A DNA stretch of 60,876 nt from contig JAONAZ010000005.1 of NCBI GenBank assembly GCA_028376655.1, positions 1 to 60,876 on the forward strand, in the 5' to 3' direction. Position 1 is the stretch's first letter. Each line of letters starts with the position of its first letter. Positions 25,621 to 34,233 of the stretch are shown one piece after another. This stretch comes from Acidimicrobiia bacterium (GTDB lineage: Bacteria > Actinomycetota > Acidimicrobiia > Actinomarinales > Actinomarinaceae). The notes under the pieces are model-generated. The model was not told where the DNA came from. It did no database searches and saw only the letters and a program-made list of their open reading frames with translations. The position numbers and the translations under genes were made by a program.

Positions 25621-26068
25621 AAAATATTTATTACCAACAGTCACAGTAATTTCCCTAGCGTTGATTGATAATTTGAGTAAATATTATGTAAGAGTTGAAA
25701 ATATTCAAGAATTAGTAATAATCGAAAATTTTCTAACGATTGACTTAACTTACAACACCGGAATAGCTTTCGGTTTTCTGAGCGACTATACAAACACAAC
25801 CTATGCTGTTTCACTTTTAGTCCTAATTTGGCTAGTTTTTCAAATAAAAGATTCTCAAGGTAGTTCCATAGAATTATATTCTTTCACATTAATACTTGGA
25901 GGAGCCGTTGGAAACCTATCTGAAAGAGGTTGGAATCTGATCACAGATAATGGAGGAAAAGTAACTGACTTTATAGAACTTCTATTTATTCCTAGTTTTA
26001 ATTTTGCAGATTCATTGATAAGTATTGGTATATCGTTGCTATTGTTTTCGGAGTTTAAAAATAGATAA
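25610..26068 (+). CDS. lspA: Lipoprotein signal peptidase LspA
   Basis: LspA is the aspartic membrane protease that cleaves the signal peptide of prolipoproteins. The start is a TTG overlapping the previous gene by 11 bases. The 152-residue protein has four membrane segments and the motifs NTGIAFGF near residue 49, GGAVGNLSER near 97 and VTDFIE. The catalytic aspartates are Asp120 and Asp134 (FNFADS). The usual GNxxDR reads GNLSER, a conservative change outside the catalytic pair. This gene implies that the organism makes lipoproteins. Confidence 0.92.
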   Translation: MILKKYLLPTVTVISLALIDNLSKYYVRVENIQELVIIENFLTIDLTYNTGIAFGFLSDYTNTTYAVSLLVLIWLVFQIKDSQGSSIELYSFTLILGGAVGNLSERGWNLITDNGGKVTDFIELLFIPSFNFADSLISIGISLLLFSEFKNR

Positions 26069-26735
26069 TATAGAAATAGTTTATAAAAATGAAAGTTTCA
26101 TTATCTTTAACAAACCGAATGGTTTGCTTACCCACCCAACCAATAAGTCAACAGAGATAACCTTACGTGATTATCTTATTAATCAATATCCAACTATTTT
26201 AACTTGGGGAGAGGATGGTAGGGAAGGGATTGTTCACAGGCTAGATAGAGCTACTTCGGGATTGATTGTATGTGCATTAAAATTAGATTCATTTATGGAA
26301 TTGAAAGATAAATTCAAAAATAGAAATATTCAAAAAAAATATACTGCCTTAATCGAAGGTTCCTTACCATCTGAATCTGGAACTTTAAAACTTCCTCTTG
26401 CTAGGTCTATACAAAATCGGAGTAAACGGACAGTTAGTGAAACAGGTCGTGATTCAATCACCGACTACGAAGTAATAAAAATTTATGAAAATTTAAATAT
26501 TTCAAAAATAGAGTTAGGGTTAATAACCGGTAGGAACCACCAAATAAGGGCACATATGGAATATATGAAGACACCAATCCTTAATGACACACTTTATAGT
26601 GCGAGCAGGAATAATCTTATCCCAACTAATTCAGTAGCTCTACACTCTGGATTCTTAAAATTTAAGCTTAATGATATAGTTCACTCATTTAGTGCTGAAC
26701 CTCCTAATTTTTTTTATCAAGTCTTAGAAGTGTAA
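26025..26735 (+). CDS. RluA/RluD-family pseudouridine synthase
   Basis: The enzyme converts uridine to pseudouridine in rRNA or tRNA. The catalytic block GIVHRLDRATSGLIVCAL contains the essential aspartate in HRLDxxTSG. It is preceded by FNKPNGLLTHP and followed by QKKYTALIEG and TGRNHQIRAHM. No N-terminal S4 domain is present, so the protein is short at 236 residues or fewer. The start is uncertain. The only standard in-frame start is TTG 26025, which overlaps lspA by 44 bases, while similarity begins after the lspA stop. Gene order lspA-rluD-dnaE is typical of actinobacteria. Confidence 0.85.
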   Translation: MVYRCYCFRSLKIDNIEIVYKNESFIIFNKPNGLLTHPTNKSTEITLRDYLINQYPTILTWGEDGREGIVHRLDRATSGLIVCALKLDSFMELKDKFKNRNIQKKYTALIEGSLPSESGTLKLPLARSIQNRSKRTVSETGRDSITDYEVIKIYENLNISKIELGLITGRNHQIRAHMEYMKTPILNDTLYSASRNNLIPTNSVALHSGFLKFKLNDIVHSFSAEPPNFFYQVLEV

Positions 26736-26752
26736 TTATTTAAAAATACTTT

Positions 26753-26758
26753 TAATAT
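26753..26758 (+). promoter_or_regulatory. -10 hexamer of a predicted leaderless promoter (dnaE)
   Basis: TAATAT ends six bases before the dnaE ATG at 26765. No Shine-Dalgarno sequence is present in the 29-base gap after rluD. Confidence 0.35.
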
Positions 26759-26764
26759 GTTTCT

Positions 26765-29700
26765 ATGAGTAAATCTTTTGTACACCTGCACGCACATACT
26801 GAGTACTCAATGCTTGATGGAGCGGCAAAAATACAAACATATATAGATAGAGTAAAGGAACTCAATCAACCCGCAGCTGCTATAACTGACCATGGAAATC
26901 TTTATGGTGCTTTGGAGTTTTACAATTTAGCAAAGAAAAGTGGAGTAAAACCAATTATTGGATATGAAGCATATGTAACTACAGAATCAAGATTTGATCG
27001 TCCTGATAGGATTAAAAATAAACGTTATCACCTGACACTTTTAGCAGAAAATAATGAAGGTTATTGGAACCTTGTAAACCTAGCCAGTAAGGCATTTACT
27101 GATGGTTATTACTACAAACCAAGACTTGATTACGACTTAATGAGAGAACATTCAAAAGGAGTAATAGCATTATCTGGTTGCCTTGGAGGAGAAATAGCTC
27201 AGCACTTAGCTCCAGACGGTTCGACTGAAGAGGGTAATGATGAAGGTGAAAGAAGTTATAAAAAGGCTCTTGAAAAGGCGACTTTATATCAAGAAATTTT
27301 TGGTATAGAAAATTTTTATATAGAACTCCATAAACACGGAATTAAACAACAAGAATTGATACTTCCAGACTTATTAAAAATATCAAATGAACTTTCAGCT
27401 CCATTAGTAGCAACAAATGATTCTCATTATGTTAATCCAGAGGATTCTTCTGCACATGATGCATTACTATGCGTTCAAACGAATGCAACGATTGATGATG
27501 AGTCTAGGTTTAAATTTGAAGGTGGAGGATATTATGTTAAATCTTCAGAAGAGATGCGTGAACTATTTAATGACGAGGAATACCCAGATGCATGTGATAA
27601 TACATTAAAAATAGCTGATAGAGTTAGCTATAGCTTTGAGTCGGGAAAATATTATTTACCAGCTTTTCCAATTGATGATCCAAACTTAACAGTCGAAGAG
27701 TACCTTAAAAATCTTGTCTACGATGGGGCAGCGTCAGTATATGAAGAATTAACTGATCAAGTCACTCAAAGAATAGAATATGAACTCGATGTTATAAATT
27801 CAATGGGATTCGCTTCTTATTTTTTAATAGTTGGTGATCTTATTAAATATGCAAAAGATAACAATATAAGAACAGGTGCTGGGAGAGGTTCTGCAGCAGG
27901 GTCGATTGTTTCGTACTGTCTTGGTATAACAGGAATTGAACCTCTAAAATATGGCTTACTTTTTGAGAGATTCTTAAATAAAGGACGTAAAGAATTACCA
28001 GATATTGACATGGATATTGATGAGCGTTACCGTAAAGATGTTATTGATTACGTCATAAACAAATATGGGGAAGACAAAGTCGCCCACATCGTAACTTTTG
28101 CAACAATAAAAGCTAAACAAGCAATTCGAGATTCTTCAAGAGTCTTAGGACTACCTTTTTCAGCAGGGGATAAAGTAGCCAAACTTATGCCACCAATGAT
28201 CCTTGGTAACACAGCAACCCTTTCTGAATGCTTGGCTTTAGATGAAGAAAACAATAGTGGATACAGCAAAGAGTTTTATTCTGCTTCTGCTGAATTAAGG
28301 ACGCAATATAAAAATGATCAAGAAGTTAAAAAGATTATTGATATTGCTCTTGGGCTTGAAGGCCTAAGAAGACAGGATGGTATACACGCAGCTGCTGTAG
28401 TCATATCTCCTGAAGCTATTACTAACTTTTTACCAGTCCAAAAGAAAGGTAAAGATGCAGAGTTAGTTACCCAGTATGAAATGCATACCGTTGAACAATT
28501 AGGATTATTAAAAATGGATTTCTTAGGTCTTAGAAATTTGTCAATCATAGACAGGACAGTCAAACTTATAAATAAAGATGATTTTAATATTGATGACGTG
28601 CCCCTTAACGACGATAAAACTTTTGAATTATTTTCATCCGGAAGAATGATTGGTGTTTTTCAACTCGAAAGTAGAATTGCTCAAATCACAGCAAGAAGCC
28701 TAAAACCAAGTAGGTTTGAAGACATTGTTGCACTTGTAGCGCTAATTAGACCTGGCCCTTTAGGAGCAAACATGCATATTGAGTTTGCAGATAGAGCGAG
28801 AGGGAAGAAAGAAATTGAATTTCTCCATGAGGATTTGAAAGAAATTCTAGAAGAAACTTATGGTGTTATTTTATACCAGGAACAGGTTATGCAGATTGCT
28901 CAAAGAATTTCTGGATTTCAACTAGATGAAGCGGATGATCTTAGAAAGGCAATGGGAAAAAAGATTCCTAAAGTAATGGAGCAACAGAGGAAAAAATTTA
29001 CTGATGGAGCAGTTACTAATGGGTACTCTGAACAATTCTCGATCGAACTTTTTGATCAGATAGCATTTTTTGCTGGTTATGGTTTTAATAAAAGTCACTC
29101 GGTACCTTACGCCCTTATCGCTTATCAAACAGCATATTTGAAGGCAAATTATCCGGCAGAGTATTTATCTGCATGTTTAACTGCAGTTAAAAGAGACAAG
29201 GATAGAACAGCTATATTTCTTTCTGAAGCTAGAGAGTTAGGAGTTAATGTAAAAACTCCTAATATTAATTTAAGTATAGAAGATTTTTCTGTTGCTAATG
29301 GTGAAATTCTTTTTGGACTTTCTGCAATAAGAAATGTTGGAGACATTACTGCTGAAAAAATTGTACTTGAAAGAGAAAATGGAGCATATGAAACCATTCA
29401 AGATTTTCTATCTCGTACAGATTCCAGATCATTGAATAAAAGAGGCGTAGAAGCCATGATTCAGGGTGGGGCTTTTGATCAATTTGGTTTTCCAAGAAGG
29501 GGCTTATATGAATCAATAATTGACCTTATAGAAGATGCAAAAGGCTTGAAGAAGGAAAAAGACAATTCCCAAACTTCTTTATTTTCTTTAGAAGAGCATT
29601 CAAATGAACTTACAAGTATTAAAAATATAGAATGGGATAAGAAAGAACTACTCGATAGAGAACGAGAAATGCTAGGGTTTTTTGTTAGTGAAGACCCGCT

Positions 29701-30259
29701 TGAAGGTTATGGTGAAATATTTAGATCTGAATCAACACACTCCATCATTGAACTTATGGATACAGAGGAAGATGAAGAGGTAAACGTTGCAATAACTGGC
29801 TTAGTTTCAAATGTACAAAAACGAGTTTCCAGAAGGGGTAATGCATGGATTCAGTTTGACCTTCAAGAATCTACAGGATCTTTAGGAGTTCTTGTTTTCA
29901 ATAAGCTCGTAGATAAATATAATGCGCAATTAGATGGAGAATTATATTTAAAGGTCTCAGGAACATATGTTGGTGGCACAGAAAATAATATCCGTGCGAG
30001 AGATTTTGAATTAATAGAACCATCTAAACTTTTAACTGATTTAGACAGAACACCACTTAAAATCTCGGTACAAGAAGAAATTATGGATAAAAATAATCTG
30101 ATCTTGTTAAAGGAATTACTCGAAAGGTATCCAGGTAGTTCAAAAGTTGAATTAGAAGTTAATAACGAACAAGGTGTCAAACTTCTTGAACTCAAAAATA
30201 TAAAAGTAAAAAAAACTACCAAGCTAAGGAATGAAATTAACACATTGTTATCAAATTGA
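26765..30259 (+). CDS. dnaE: DNA polymerase III alpha subunit DnaE
   Basis: DnaE is the replicative polymerase. The 1164-residue protein begins with a PHP domain (FVHLHAHTEYSMLDG at residues 5-19 and ITDHGNLYG near 40). The family C polymerase core contains GRGSAAGSIVSY and the catalytic PDIDMDID near residue 415. Further core blocks are GLRRQDGIHAAAVVIS and RPGPLGANMHIEF. Helix-hairpin-helix and OB-fold regions follow, with NVAITGLVSNVQKRVSRRGNAW near residue 1006. The PHP histidines appear intact. The length matches the DnaE1 form that actinobacteria use for replication. A TAATAT hexamer six bases before the ATG predicts its own, leaderless promoter. Confidence 0.96.
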   Translation: MSKSFVHLHAHTEYSMLDGAAKIQTYIDRVKELNQPAAAITDHGNLYGALEFYNLAKKSGVKPIIGYEAYVTTESRFDRPDRIKNKRYHLTLLAENNEGYWNLVNLASKAFTDGYYYKPRLDYDLMREHSKGVIALSGCLGGEIAQHLAPDGSTEEGNDEGERSYKKALEKATLYQEIFGIENFYIELHKHGIKQQELILPDLLKISNELSAPLVATNDSHYVNPEDSSAHDALLCVQTNATIDDESRFKFEGGGYYVKSSEEMRELFNDEEYPDACDNTLKIADRVSYSFESGKYYLPAFPIDDPNLTVEEYLKNLVYDGAASVYEELTDQVTQRIEYELDVINSMGFASYFLIVGDLIKYAKDNNIRTGAGRGSAAGSIVSYCLGITGIEPLKYGLLFERFLNKGRKELPDIDMDIDERYRKDVIDYVINKYGEDKVAHIVTFATIKAKQAIRDSSRVLGLPFSAGDKVAKLMPPMILGNTATLSECLALDEENNSGYSKEFYSASAELRTQYKNDQEVKKIIDIALGLEGLRRQDGIHAAAVVISPEAITNFLPVQKKGKDAELVTQYEMHTVEQLGLLKMDFLGLRNLSIIDRTVKLINKDDFNIDDVPLNDDKTFELFSSGRMIGVFQLESRIAQITARSLKPSRFEDIVALVALIRPGPLGANMHIEFADRARGKKEIEFLHEDLKEILEETYGVILYQEQVMQIAQRISGFQLDEADDLRKAMGKKIPKVMEQQRKKFTDGAVTNGYSEQFSIELFDQIAFFAGYGFNKSHSVPYALIAYQTAYLKANYPAEYLSACLTAVKRDKDRTAIFLSEARELGVNVKTPNINLSIEDFSVANGEILFGLSAIRNVGDITAEKIVLERENGAYETIQDFLSRTDSRSLNKRGVEAMIQGGAFDQFGFPRRGLYESIIDLIEDAKGLKKEKDNSQTSLFSLEEHSNELTSIKNIEWDKKELLDREREMLGFFVSEDPLEGYGEIFRSESTHSIIELMDTEEDEEVNVAITGLVSNVQKRVSRRGNAWIQFDLQESTGSLGVLVFNKLVDKYNAQLDGELYLKVSGTYVGGTENNIRARDFELIEPSKLLTDLDRTPLKISVQEEIMDKNNLILLKELLERYPGSSKVELEVNNEQGVKLLELKNIKVKKTTKLRNEINTLLSN

Positions 30260-30266
30260 TTAAAAT
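30237..30266 (+). promoter_or_regulatory. Leaderless promoter upstream of the 69-residue gene
   Basis: TTAACA at 30237-30242 (five of six matches to TTGACA) and TAAAAT at 30261-30266 are 18 bases apart. The -10 box ends six bases before the ATG at 30273. The -35 lies inside dnaE. Confidence 0.5.
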
Positions 30267-30272
30267 TCAATC

Positions 30273-30482
30273 ATGACATTTAATATTGAAGAATTCCAGA
30301 AGAGATATACAGAAAGAGCTGAAGCCGTAAAAAGCCGACCGATGCCACCAATTGGTGGTGATGAAAGATTAGCTTTCATAAAACAAGCAGAAAAAGATTA
30401 TCAAGATTATATGATTATTTCTGATTCAGAATTTGAAATTACTGATGAATATTTAGTATTTAAATATAAATTAGATTCTTAG
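30273..30482 (+). CDS. Small acidic protein, unknown
   Basis: I do not recognise this 69-residue soluble protein. It has an N-terminal amphipathic helix (IEEFQKRYTERAEAVKSR) and a proline/glycine turn PMPPIGGDERLAF. A second helix rich in charged and aromatic residues follows, and then an acidic tail. There is no membrane segment or cysteine. A promoter with good -35 and -10 boxes lies just upstream and would give a leaderless mRNA. The gene ends in a four-base overlap (TTAG) with the convergent thyX. Its own promoter and clean frame favour a real gene. Confidence 0.6.
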   Translation: MTFNIEEFQKRYTERAEAVKSRPMPPIGGDERLAFIKQAEKDYQDYMIISDSEFEITDEYLVFKYKLDS

Positions 30483-31141
30483 TTTAAATCTCTACTCATA
30501 GGAAATATTATATTTATTACCTCTGCACATGCTTTTGCTATTTCCATGTGTTCTTTTTGGGTACCATTTGAAGCTCTGAGTTGAATGTAGTGTATCCAAC
30601 TTCTTAATGTCCCATTCATATACAATCTGCTTACTGTATTTCCCTCAGGTAATACGGATCTGGCTTGCTCTTTAGCAATACCAGCCTCAATAGCCCAATT
30701 ATATGCTTTTTTGGAAGTATTAATTACTTCTTCTTGCAGGTTATTCCATGTTGAAATTATATCTTCATTATTGGTTTCAATGGAATTTTGCCGGTTTTCC
30801 TTATCTTGTAATCTAGCTTCACGAATTTCGAATTCTAAATCTTTAACAGGATTTGCATAACGTTGACTAAATTCTTGAAAACTAAATGATCTATGCCTTA
30901 AAATTTGTCTAGCTATATCTCTTGTTGTCTCTATCTCTAAACATGCACTAACCATTTCAAGAGGAGACCAGTGGGCGTTTTTTATCAAATAGTTTATAAG
31001 TTTTTCACTAGTTTCTGTATTTAGTTGGTTTGAGGGATTTGAGACTCTTGCACAGAAAGCCACCAACTCTTGTGCATCTGTTATACCTTCAGAAAAAAAT
31101 TCTTCAGTGGGTTTAGAATAACTTATTAATTTAACTTTCAT
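30479..31141 (-). CDS. thyX: Flavin-dependent thymidylate synthase ThyX
   Basis: ThyX makes dTMP from dUMP using methylene-tetrahydrofolate and reduced FAD, with NADPH as reductant. The 220-residue protein has the ThyX signature RHRSFSFQEFSQRY at residues 82-95. The C-terminal SRLYMNGTLRSWIHYIQLR block follows near 165-185. No thyA is seen in the window. ThyX is typical of actinobacteria and of small AT-rich marine genomes. Its stop overlaps the small acidic gene by four bases. A TATAGT hexamer seven bases before the ATG predicts a leaderless transcript. Confidence 0.95.
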   Translation of the reverse strand: MKVKLISYSKPTEEFFSEGITDAQELVAFCARVSNPSNQLNTETSEKLINYLIKNAHWSPLEMVSACLEIETTRDIARQILRHRSFSFQEFSQRYANPVKDLEFEIREARLQDKENRQNSIETNNEDIISTWNNLQEEVINTSKKAYNWAIEAGIAKEQARSVLPEGNTVSRLYMNGTLRSWIHYIQLRASNGTQKEHMEIAKACAEVINIIFPMSRDLN

Positions 31142-31148
31142 TTATGTA

Positions 31149-31154
31149 ACTATA
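31149..31154 (-). promoter_or_regulatory. -10 hexamer of a predicted leaderless promoter (thyX)
   Basis: On the reverse strand TATAGT ends seven bases before the thyX ATG. No Shine-Dalgarno sequence intervenes. The 29-base gap also holds TAAAAT (31156-31161), nine bases before the divergent 87-residue gene, so two back-to-back promoters fit in it. Confidence 0.45.
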
Positions 31155-31170
31155 TTAAAATAAAAAAAAT

Positions 31171-31434
31171 ATGTTTTTATTACGGACAATAGTTTTTATT
31201 ATAATTTTTTCACTCATTCTAATTCTTGCTTATCCGCTTCTTATAGTTTTTAATATTGCTACAGGTGGAGACGGATTTGGCCTATGTAATGAACTGACAA
31301 CTTGTAATATCCCAATAACAGAGGGACCTAAACTTTTAGTTTTCTTGATAGGTATTTTCTTTTTTCTTGTCTTTCTTTTGAGGTTAATAATGAAATATAT
31401 GAACTCACTACAAAATAAAAATTCTATTCTTTAA
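31171..31434 (+). CDS. Small two-pass membrane protein, unknown
   Basis: This 87-residue protein has two hydrophobic segments, about residues 5-28 and 53-74. They flank a loop with a glycine-rich start and two cysteines (GDGFGLCNELTTCN). By the positive-inside rule the loop would face outward, where the cysteines could pair. I cannot name a family. It is divergent from thyX across 29 bases. It overlaps the convergent DMT transporter by 11 bases. Confidence 0.55.
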   Translation: MFLLRTIVFIIIFSLILILAYPLLIVFNIATGGDGFGLCNELTTCNIPITEGPKLLVFLIGIFFFLVFLLRLIMKYMNSLQNKNSIL

Positions 31435-32251
31435 TTACAAGAAAAATAGACAATAATACAAGAAACACTCCTGCCCAATTGGTTATGTTTAAAACTTCCC
31501 CAACGTATAAAATACCTATAATTAGTGCAAAAATAGCTTCAAGACTTAACAATAGCGCAGCTGTAGATGCGTTGATAATTTTCTGTCCGTATAGTTGTAA
31601 ATAAAATGCTGCGAAATTAACTACAAATCCCAGAAATAGAATAGGCATTACATACTGTATTTTAAAAGAAAATTGTTCAAGATTTAAAAATGGCACACAT
31701 AGCAAAGTTCCAATCAATGATTGAACAAACATCAATTGAGATATGTTTTGATTTTTAATGTATCTTTCAACCATAACAATATGAAGAGCATATCCTGTTG
31801 CACAAATAAGCGTAAAAAGATTTCCAAATAATTGGTCATAGCTGTTACTAGCAATTAAAAAAATACCAAGAAAACCAGTTAAGGAAAATAAATAACTCTT
31901 ACCTGAAAGGGATGTTTTATTGATTATTTTTGAAAAAATAGGTGTTAAAACTATATAAAACCCTGTTACGACACCTGAATTAATTGTTGATGTTGTTAAT
32001 AAACCTTGAGTCTGAGTAACATATCCAACCCACAGAAATACTCCCATAAGAAGTCCTGGTTTAACAGTTTTTTTAGTTGGGATACCTCCTGAAAATAAAA
32101 AAAGTATCGTAGCAACTGCATATCTTAGAAAAACTATATTTATAGGAGAAAAATCATCAAGTAAATTTTTGACAACAATAAAAGTTCCACCAAAAAATAT
32201 GGCAGATAATACTAATGAAGATATAGCCAATGTTTTTTTATTTTTAATCAT
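31424..32251 (-). CDS. EamA/DMT-superfamily transporter
   Basis: The 275-residue protein has ten hydrophobic segments arranged as two repeats of five. The EamA pattern shows in FFGGTFIVVKNLLDDFSPINIVFLRY near the N terminus. The C-terminal half has the matching block AALLLSLEAIFALIIGILYVGEVL. Family members export amino acids or other metabolites, or carry nucleotide sugars. The substrate cannot be told from sequence. The short length is normal for the family. It stands alone between a small convergent membrane gene (11-base overlap) and the divergent nth gene (40-base gap). Confidence 0.85.
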   Translation of the reverse strand: MIKNKKTLAISSLVLSAIFFGGTFIVVKNLLDDFSPINIVFLRYAVATILFLFSGGIPTKKTVKPGLLMGVFLWVGYVTQTQGLLTTSTINSGVVTGFYIVLTPIFSKIINKTSLSGKSYLFSLTGFLGIFLIASNSYDQLFGNLFTLICATGYALHIVMVERYIKNQNISQLMFVQSLIGTLLCVPFLNLEQFSFKIQYVMPILFLGFVVNFAAFYLQLYGQKIINASTAALLLSLEAIFALIIGILYVGEVLNITNWAGVFLVLLSIFLVIKE

Positions 32252-32279
32252 GTAATCTTATGAAGATTAATATCCAGAT

Positions 32280-32285
32280 TAAAAT
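32280..32285 (+). promoter_or_regulatory. -10 hexamer of a predicted leaderless promoter (nth)
   Basis: TAAAAT ends six bases before the nth ATG at 32292. No ribosome site lies in between. Confidence 0.45.
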
Positions 32286-32291
32286 AGATAC

Positions 32292-32939
32292 ATGAGCGAT
32301 GAAATAAAAAAATTAGCCAATAATTTTCAAAAATACCTACGTAAAGAATATTCAGATATTAAAACAATATTAAAATATAAAACTCAGTTTCAATTATTGG
32401 TTTCAATTGTTTTATCGGCACAAACTACTGATGATAATGTGAATAAGGCTACTAAAGGGTTATTTGAAAAATTTCCAAATGCAAAATCACTTGCATCTGC
32501 CAAAATTTCACAAATTGAAAAGCTGGTTTTTTCAACTGGTTTTTATAAGGTAAAGTCAAAAAATATACATGGCTTAGCAAAGGTTTTAGTTAATGAGCAT
32601 AATTCCAGAATTCCTAAAACGATAGAACAATTAGTTAAGCTTCCGGGAGTAGGTCGAAAAACAGCCTCTGTATTTTTGGCCGAAACTTACAACCAACCAA
32701 CTATTGCTGTAGACACCCATGTATTGAGGGTTTCTCATCGTTTAGGTCTTAGTACAAAAAGATTAGACCCTGTACAAACTGAAAAAGAGTTAAAAATGCT
32801 ATTTCCTAAAAGTTTCTGGCGTTATCTTTCTATGAGTTTTGTCCAATTCGGTAGAGATATATGTAATTCAAAAAAACCATTGTGTAATGTTTGTAAATTT
32901 AATAATTCATGCAAGTATTATTTTTCTATTAATAACTAA
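32292..32939 (+). CDS. nth: Endonuclease III (base-excision DNA glycosylase/AP lyase)
   Basis: Nth removes oxidised pyrimidines and cuts the abasic site. The 215-residue protein has the helix-hairpin-helix LPGVGRKTA at residues 117-125 with catalytic Lys123. The catalytic aspartate is Asp141 in VDTHVLRV. The four iron-sulfur ligands are Cys191, Cys198, Cys201 and Cys207, in the C-x6-C-x2-C-x5-C spacing of the family. All catalytic residues are intact. With polA and uvrABC in this window, the streamlined genome keeps base and nucleotide excision repair. A -10 hexamer six bases before the ATG predicts leaderless expression. Confidence 0.94.
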   Translation: MSDEIKKLANNFQKYLRKEYSDIKTILKYKTQFQLLVSIVLSAQTTDDNVNKATKGLFEKFPNAKSLASAKISQIEKLVFSTGFYKVKSKNIHGLAKVLVNEHNSRIPKTIEQLVKLPGVGRKTASVFLAETYNQPTIAVDTHVLRVSHRLGLSTKRLDPVQTEKELKMLFPKSFWRYLSMSFVQFGRDICNSKKPLCNVCKFNNSCKYYFSINN

Positions 32940-32946
32940 TGTAATA

Positions 32947-32952
32947 TATATT
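32947..32952 (+). promoter_or_regulatory. -10 hexamer of a predicted leaderless promoter (ccdA-like)
   Basis: TATATT ends six bases before the ATG at 32959. There is no Shine-Dalgarno sequence in the 19-base gap after nth. Confidence 0.4.
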
Positions 32953-32958
32953 TAAACT

Positions 32959-33666
32959 ATGGAAGTAAACATATTTTTAGCATTCTTTTTCGGAATCTTG
33001 TCATTTTTCTCCCCGTGTGTATTGCCACTAGTACCCGGATACTTAACAATATTTTCTGGAACTGAAAATACTACTCAAAACAGATTGAGAGGTTCTTTAG
33101 AATTTTGTCTAGGGTTTTCAATTGTTTTCATCTCACTCGCAGCAATTGCATCTTCTGTTGGTTCTTTTTTCACCAGGAATTCCTCATCACTAGGAATGGT
33201 GAGTGGGCTAATAATTATTTTTTTTGGAACTTTGCTACTTTTTCCTACAGTTAATATGAAATATTTTTATTCCGCTAATTATGTAGATTTAAAAAAATTT
33301 TCTACGTTCAAAAACTTTGTTCTAGGCCTCACCTTTGCATTTGGTTTCACTCCATGCATAGGTCCCGTATTGGGAGCTCTTTTAACCCTGACTTCAAATT
33401 CTGACACACTCAATAGAGGTATTGGGTTACTAGTAAGTTTTTCAATTGGTCTAACTATCCCTTTTATACTCATATCTGTTTTAGCTGGTAAATTTAATAT
33501 GAAGAGTAAGTTATTCATAACATTCCAAAAATATTCTTCAAAAATTTCAGGTTTAGTTTTAATTACTTTAGGCATATTAATTTTTACCGACAAAATGTAC
33601 ATATTGGCATCTTTATTTCAGGATTTACTTATTTTTATAAATCTTGATTGGTTGAGTACAATTTAA
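32959..33666 (+). CDS. CcdA/DsbD-type membrane thiol electron carrier
   Basis: This 235-residue protein has six membrane segments. The two cysteines sit in the repeated motifs FFSPCVLPLVPGY (near residue 20) and FGFTPCIGPVLGALL (near 134). That is the CcdA fold, which moves electrons from cytoplasmic thioredoxin to periplasmic or extracytoplasmic thiol proteins for cytochrome c maturation or disulfide reduction. No TlpA/ResA partner or cytochrome assembly gene is next to it, so its partner lies elsewhere. It is followed at once by the short YgfZ-like gene. Confidence 0.88.
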   Translation: MEVNIFLAFFFGILSFFSPCVLPLVPGYLTIFSGTENTTQNRLRGSLEFCLGFSIVFISLAAIASSVGSFFTRNSSSLGMVSGLIIIFFGTLLLFPTVNMKYFYSANYVDLKKFSTFKNFVLGLTFAFGFTPCIGPVLGALLTLTSNSDTLNRGIGLLVSFSIGLTIPFILISVLAGKFNMKSKLFITFQKYSSKISGLVLITLGILIFTDKMYILASLFQDLLIFINLDWLSTI

Positions 33667-33668
33667 AT

Positions 33669-34232
33669 ATGTATATTTTAAAAACTACTCATTCACTAAA
33701 AATTGAAGGCGAAGATGCTATTAAATTTATCGAGTCTCTTATCTCAGTCGATCCTGTAGATAAAATGTATAAATGTTCATTTTTACTTAAACCTGATGGA
33801 AAAATTGCACATTGGTTCATCATCTTAAGAGATGGAACAGATTTGTTCCTTTTTCAAAGCGAACAAGAATTAACTAATATAAAGAAAAGCTTAGATTTTT
33901 ATAAAATAAGAACTAAATGCACAATGGAGGTTATTCATCTCGAAAAGGATCTATCTTTAAAAATTGAAGAAATTGGTTTTGAATTTATCGAGTCAAATGA
34001 AGGAAATAATTTTATTAACTGGAGTAATCTGTCTATGATTTTAGATTTACCTTTACCCGAAATTTCTGCAGTTGGCCTTCTTCCTAACGAAACTAAATGG
34101 TTAGATTTTATGGTTGACTTTAATAAAGGATGTTTTTTAGGCCAAGAGCAAGCATCCAGGGTAAAGTTTAGAGGAAGGCCAAGAAGACTTCTAATATCTA
34201 ATAATAATACTCAAGAATTCTTAAAAATTTAG
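33669..34232 (+). CDS. Short YgfZ/GcvT-like folate-binding protein
   Basis: YgfZ proteins help iron-sulfur cluster repair and bind folate. The 187-residue product carries the diagnostic KGCFLGQE at residues 153-160, with the conserved cysteine, followed by QASRVKFRGRPRR. Only about 27 residues follow the signature, whereas longer members continue with a beta-barrel domain. The protein therefore looks C-terminally shortened. I prefer ATG 33669, just after the CcdA-like stop. An upstream TTG at 33648 would add seven residues. Nth and other Fe-S proteins in the window could be clients, but that is inference. Confidence 0.8.
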   Translation: MYILKTTHSLKIEGEDAIKFIESLISVDPVDKMYKCSFLLKPDGKIAHWFIILRDGTDLFLFQSEQELTNIKKSLDFYKIRTKCTMEVIHLEKDLSLKIEEIGFEFIESNEGNNFINWSNLSMILDLPLPEISAVGLLPNETKWLDFMVDFNKGCFLGQEQASRVKFRGRPRRLLISNNNTQEFLKI

Positions 34233-34233
34233 A

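Noticed and set aside
27417-27608. Forward shadow frame inside dnaE
   Set aside because: It lies in an alternative frame of a conserved gene and shows low-complexity composition without any family match.
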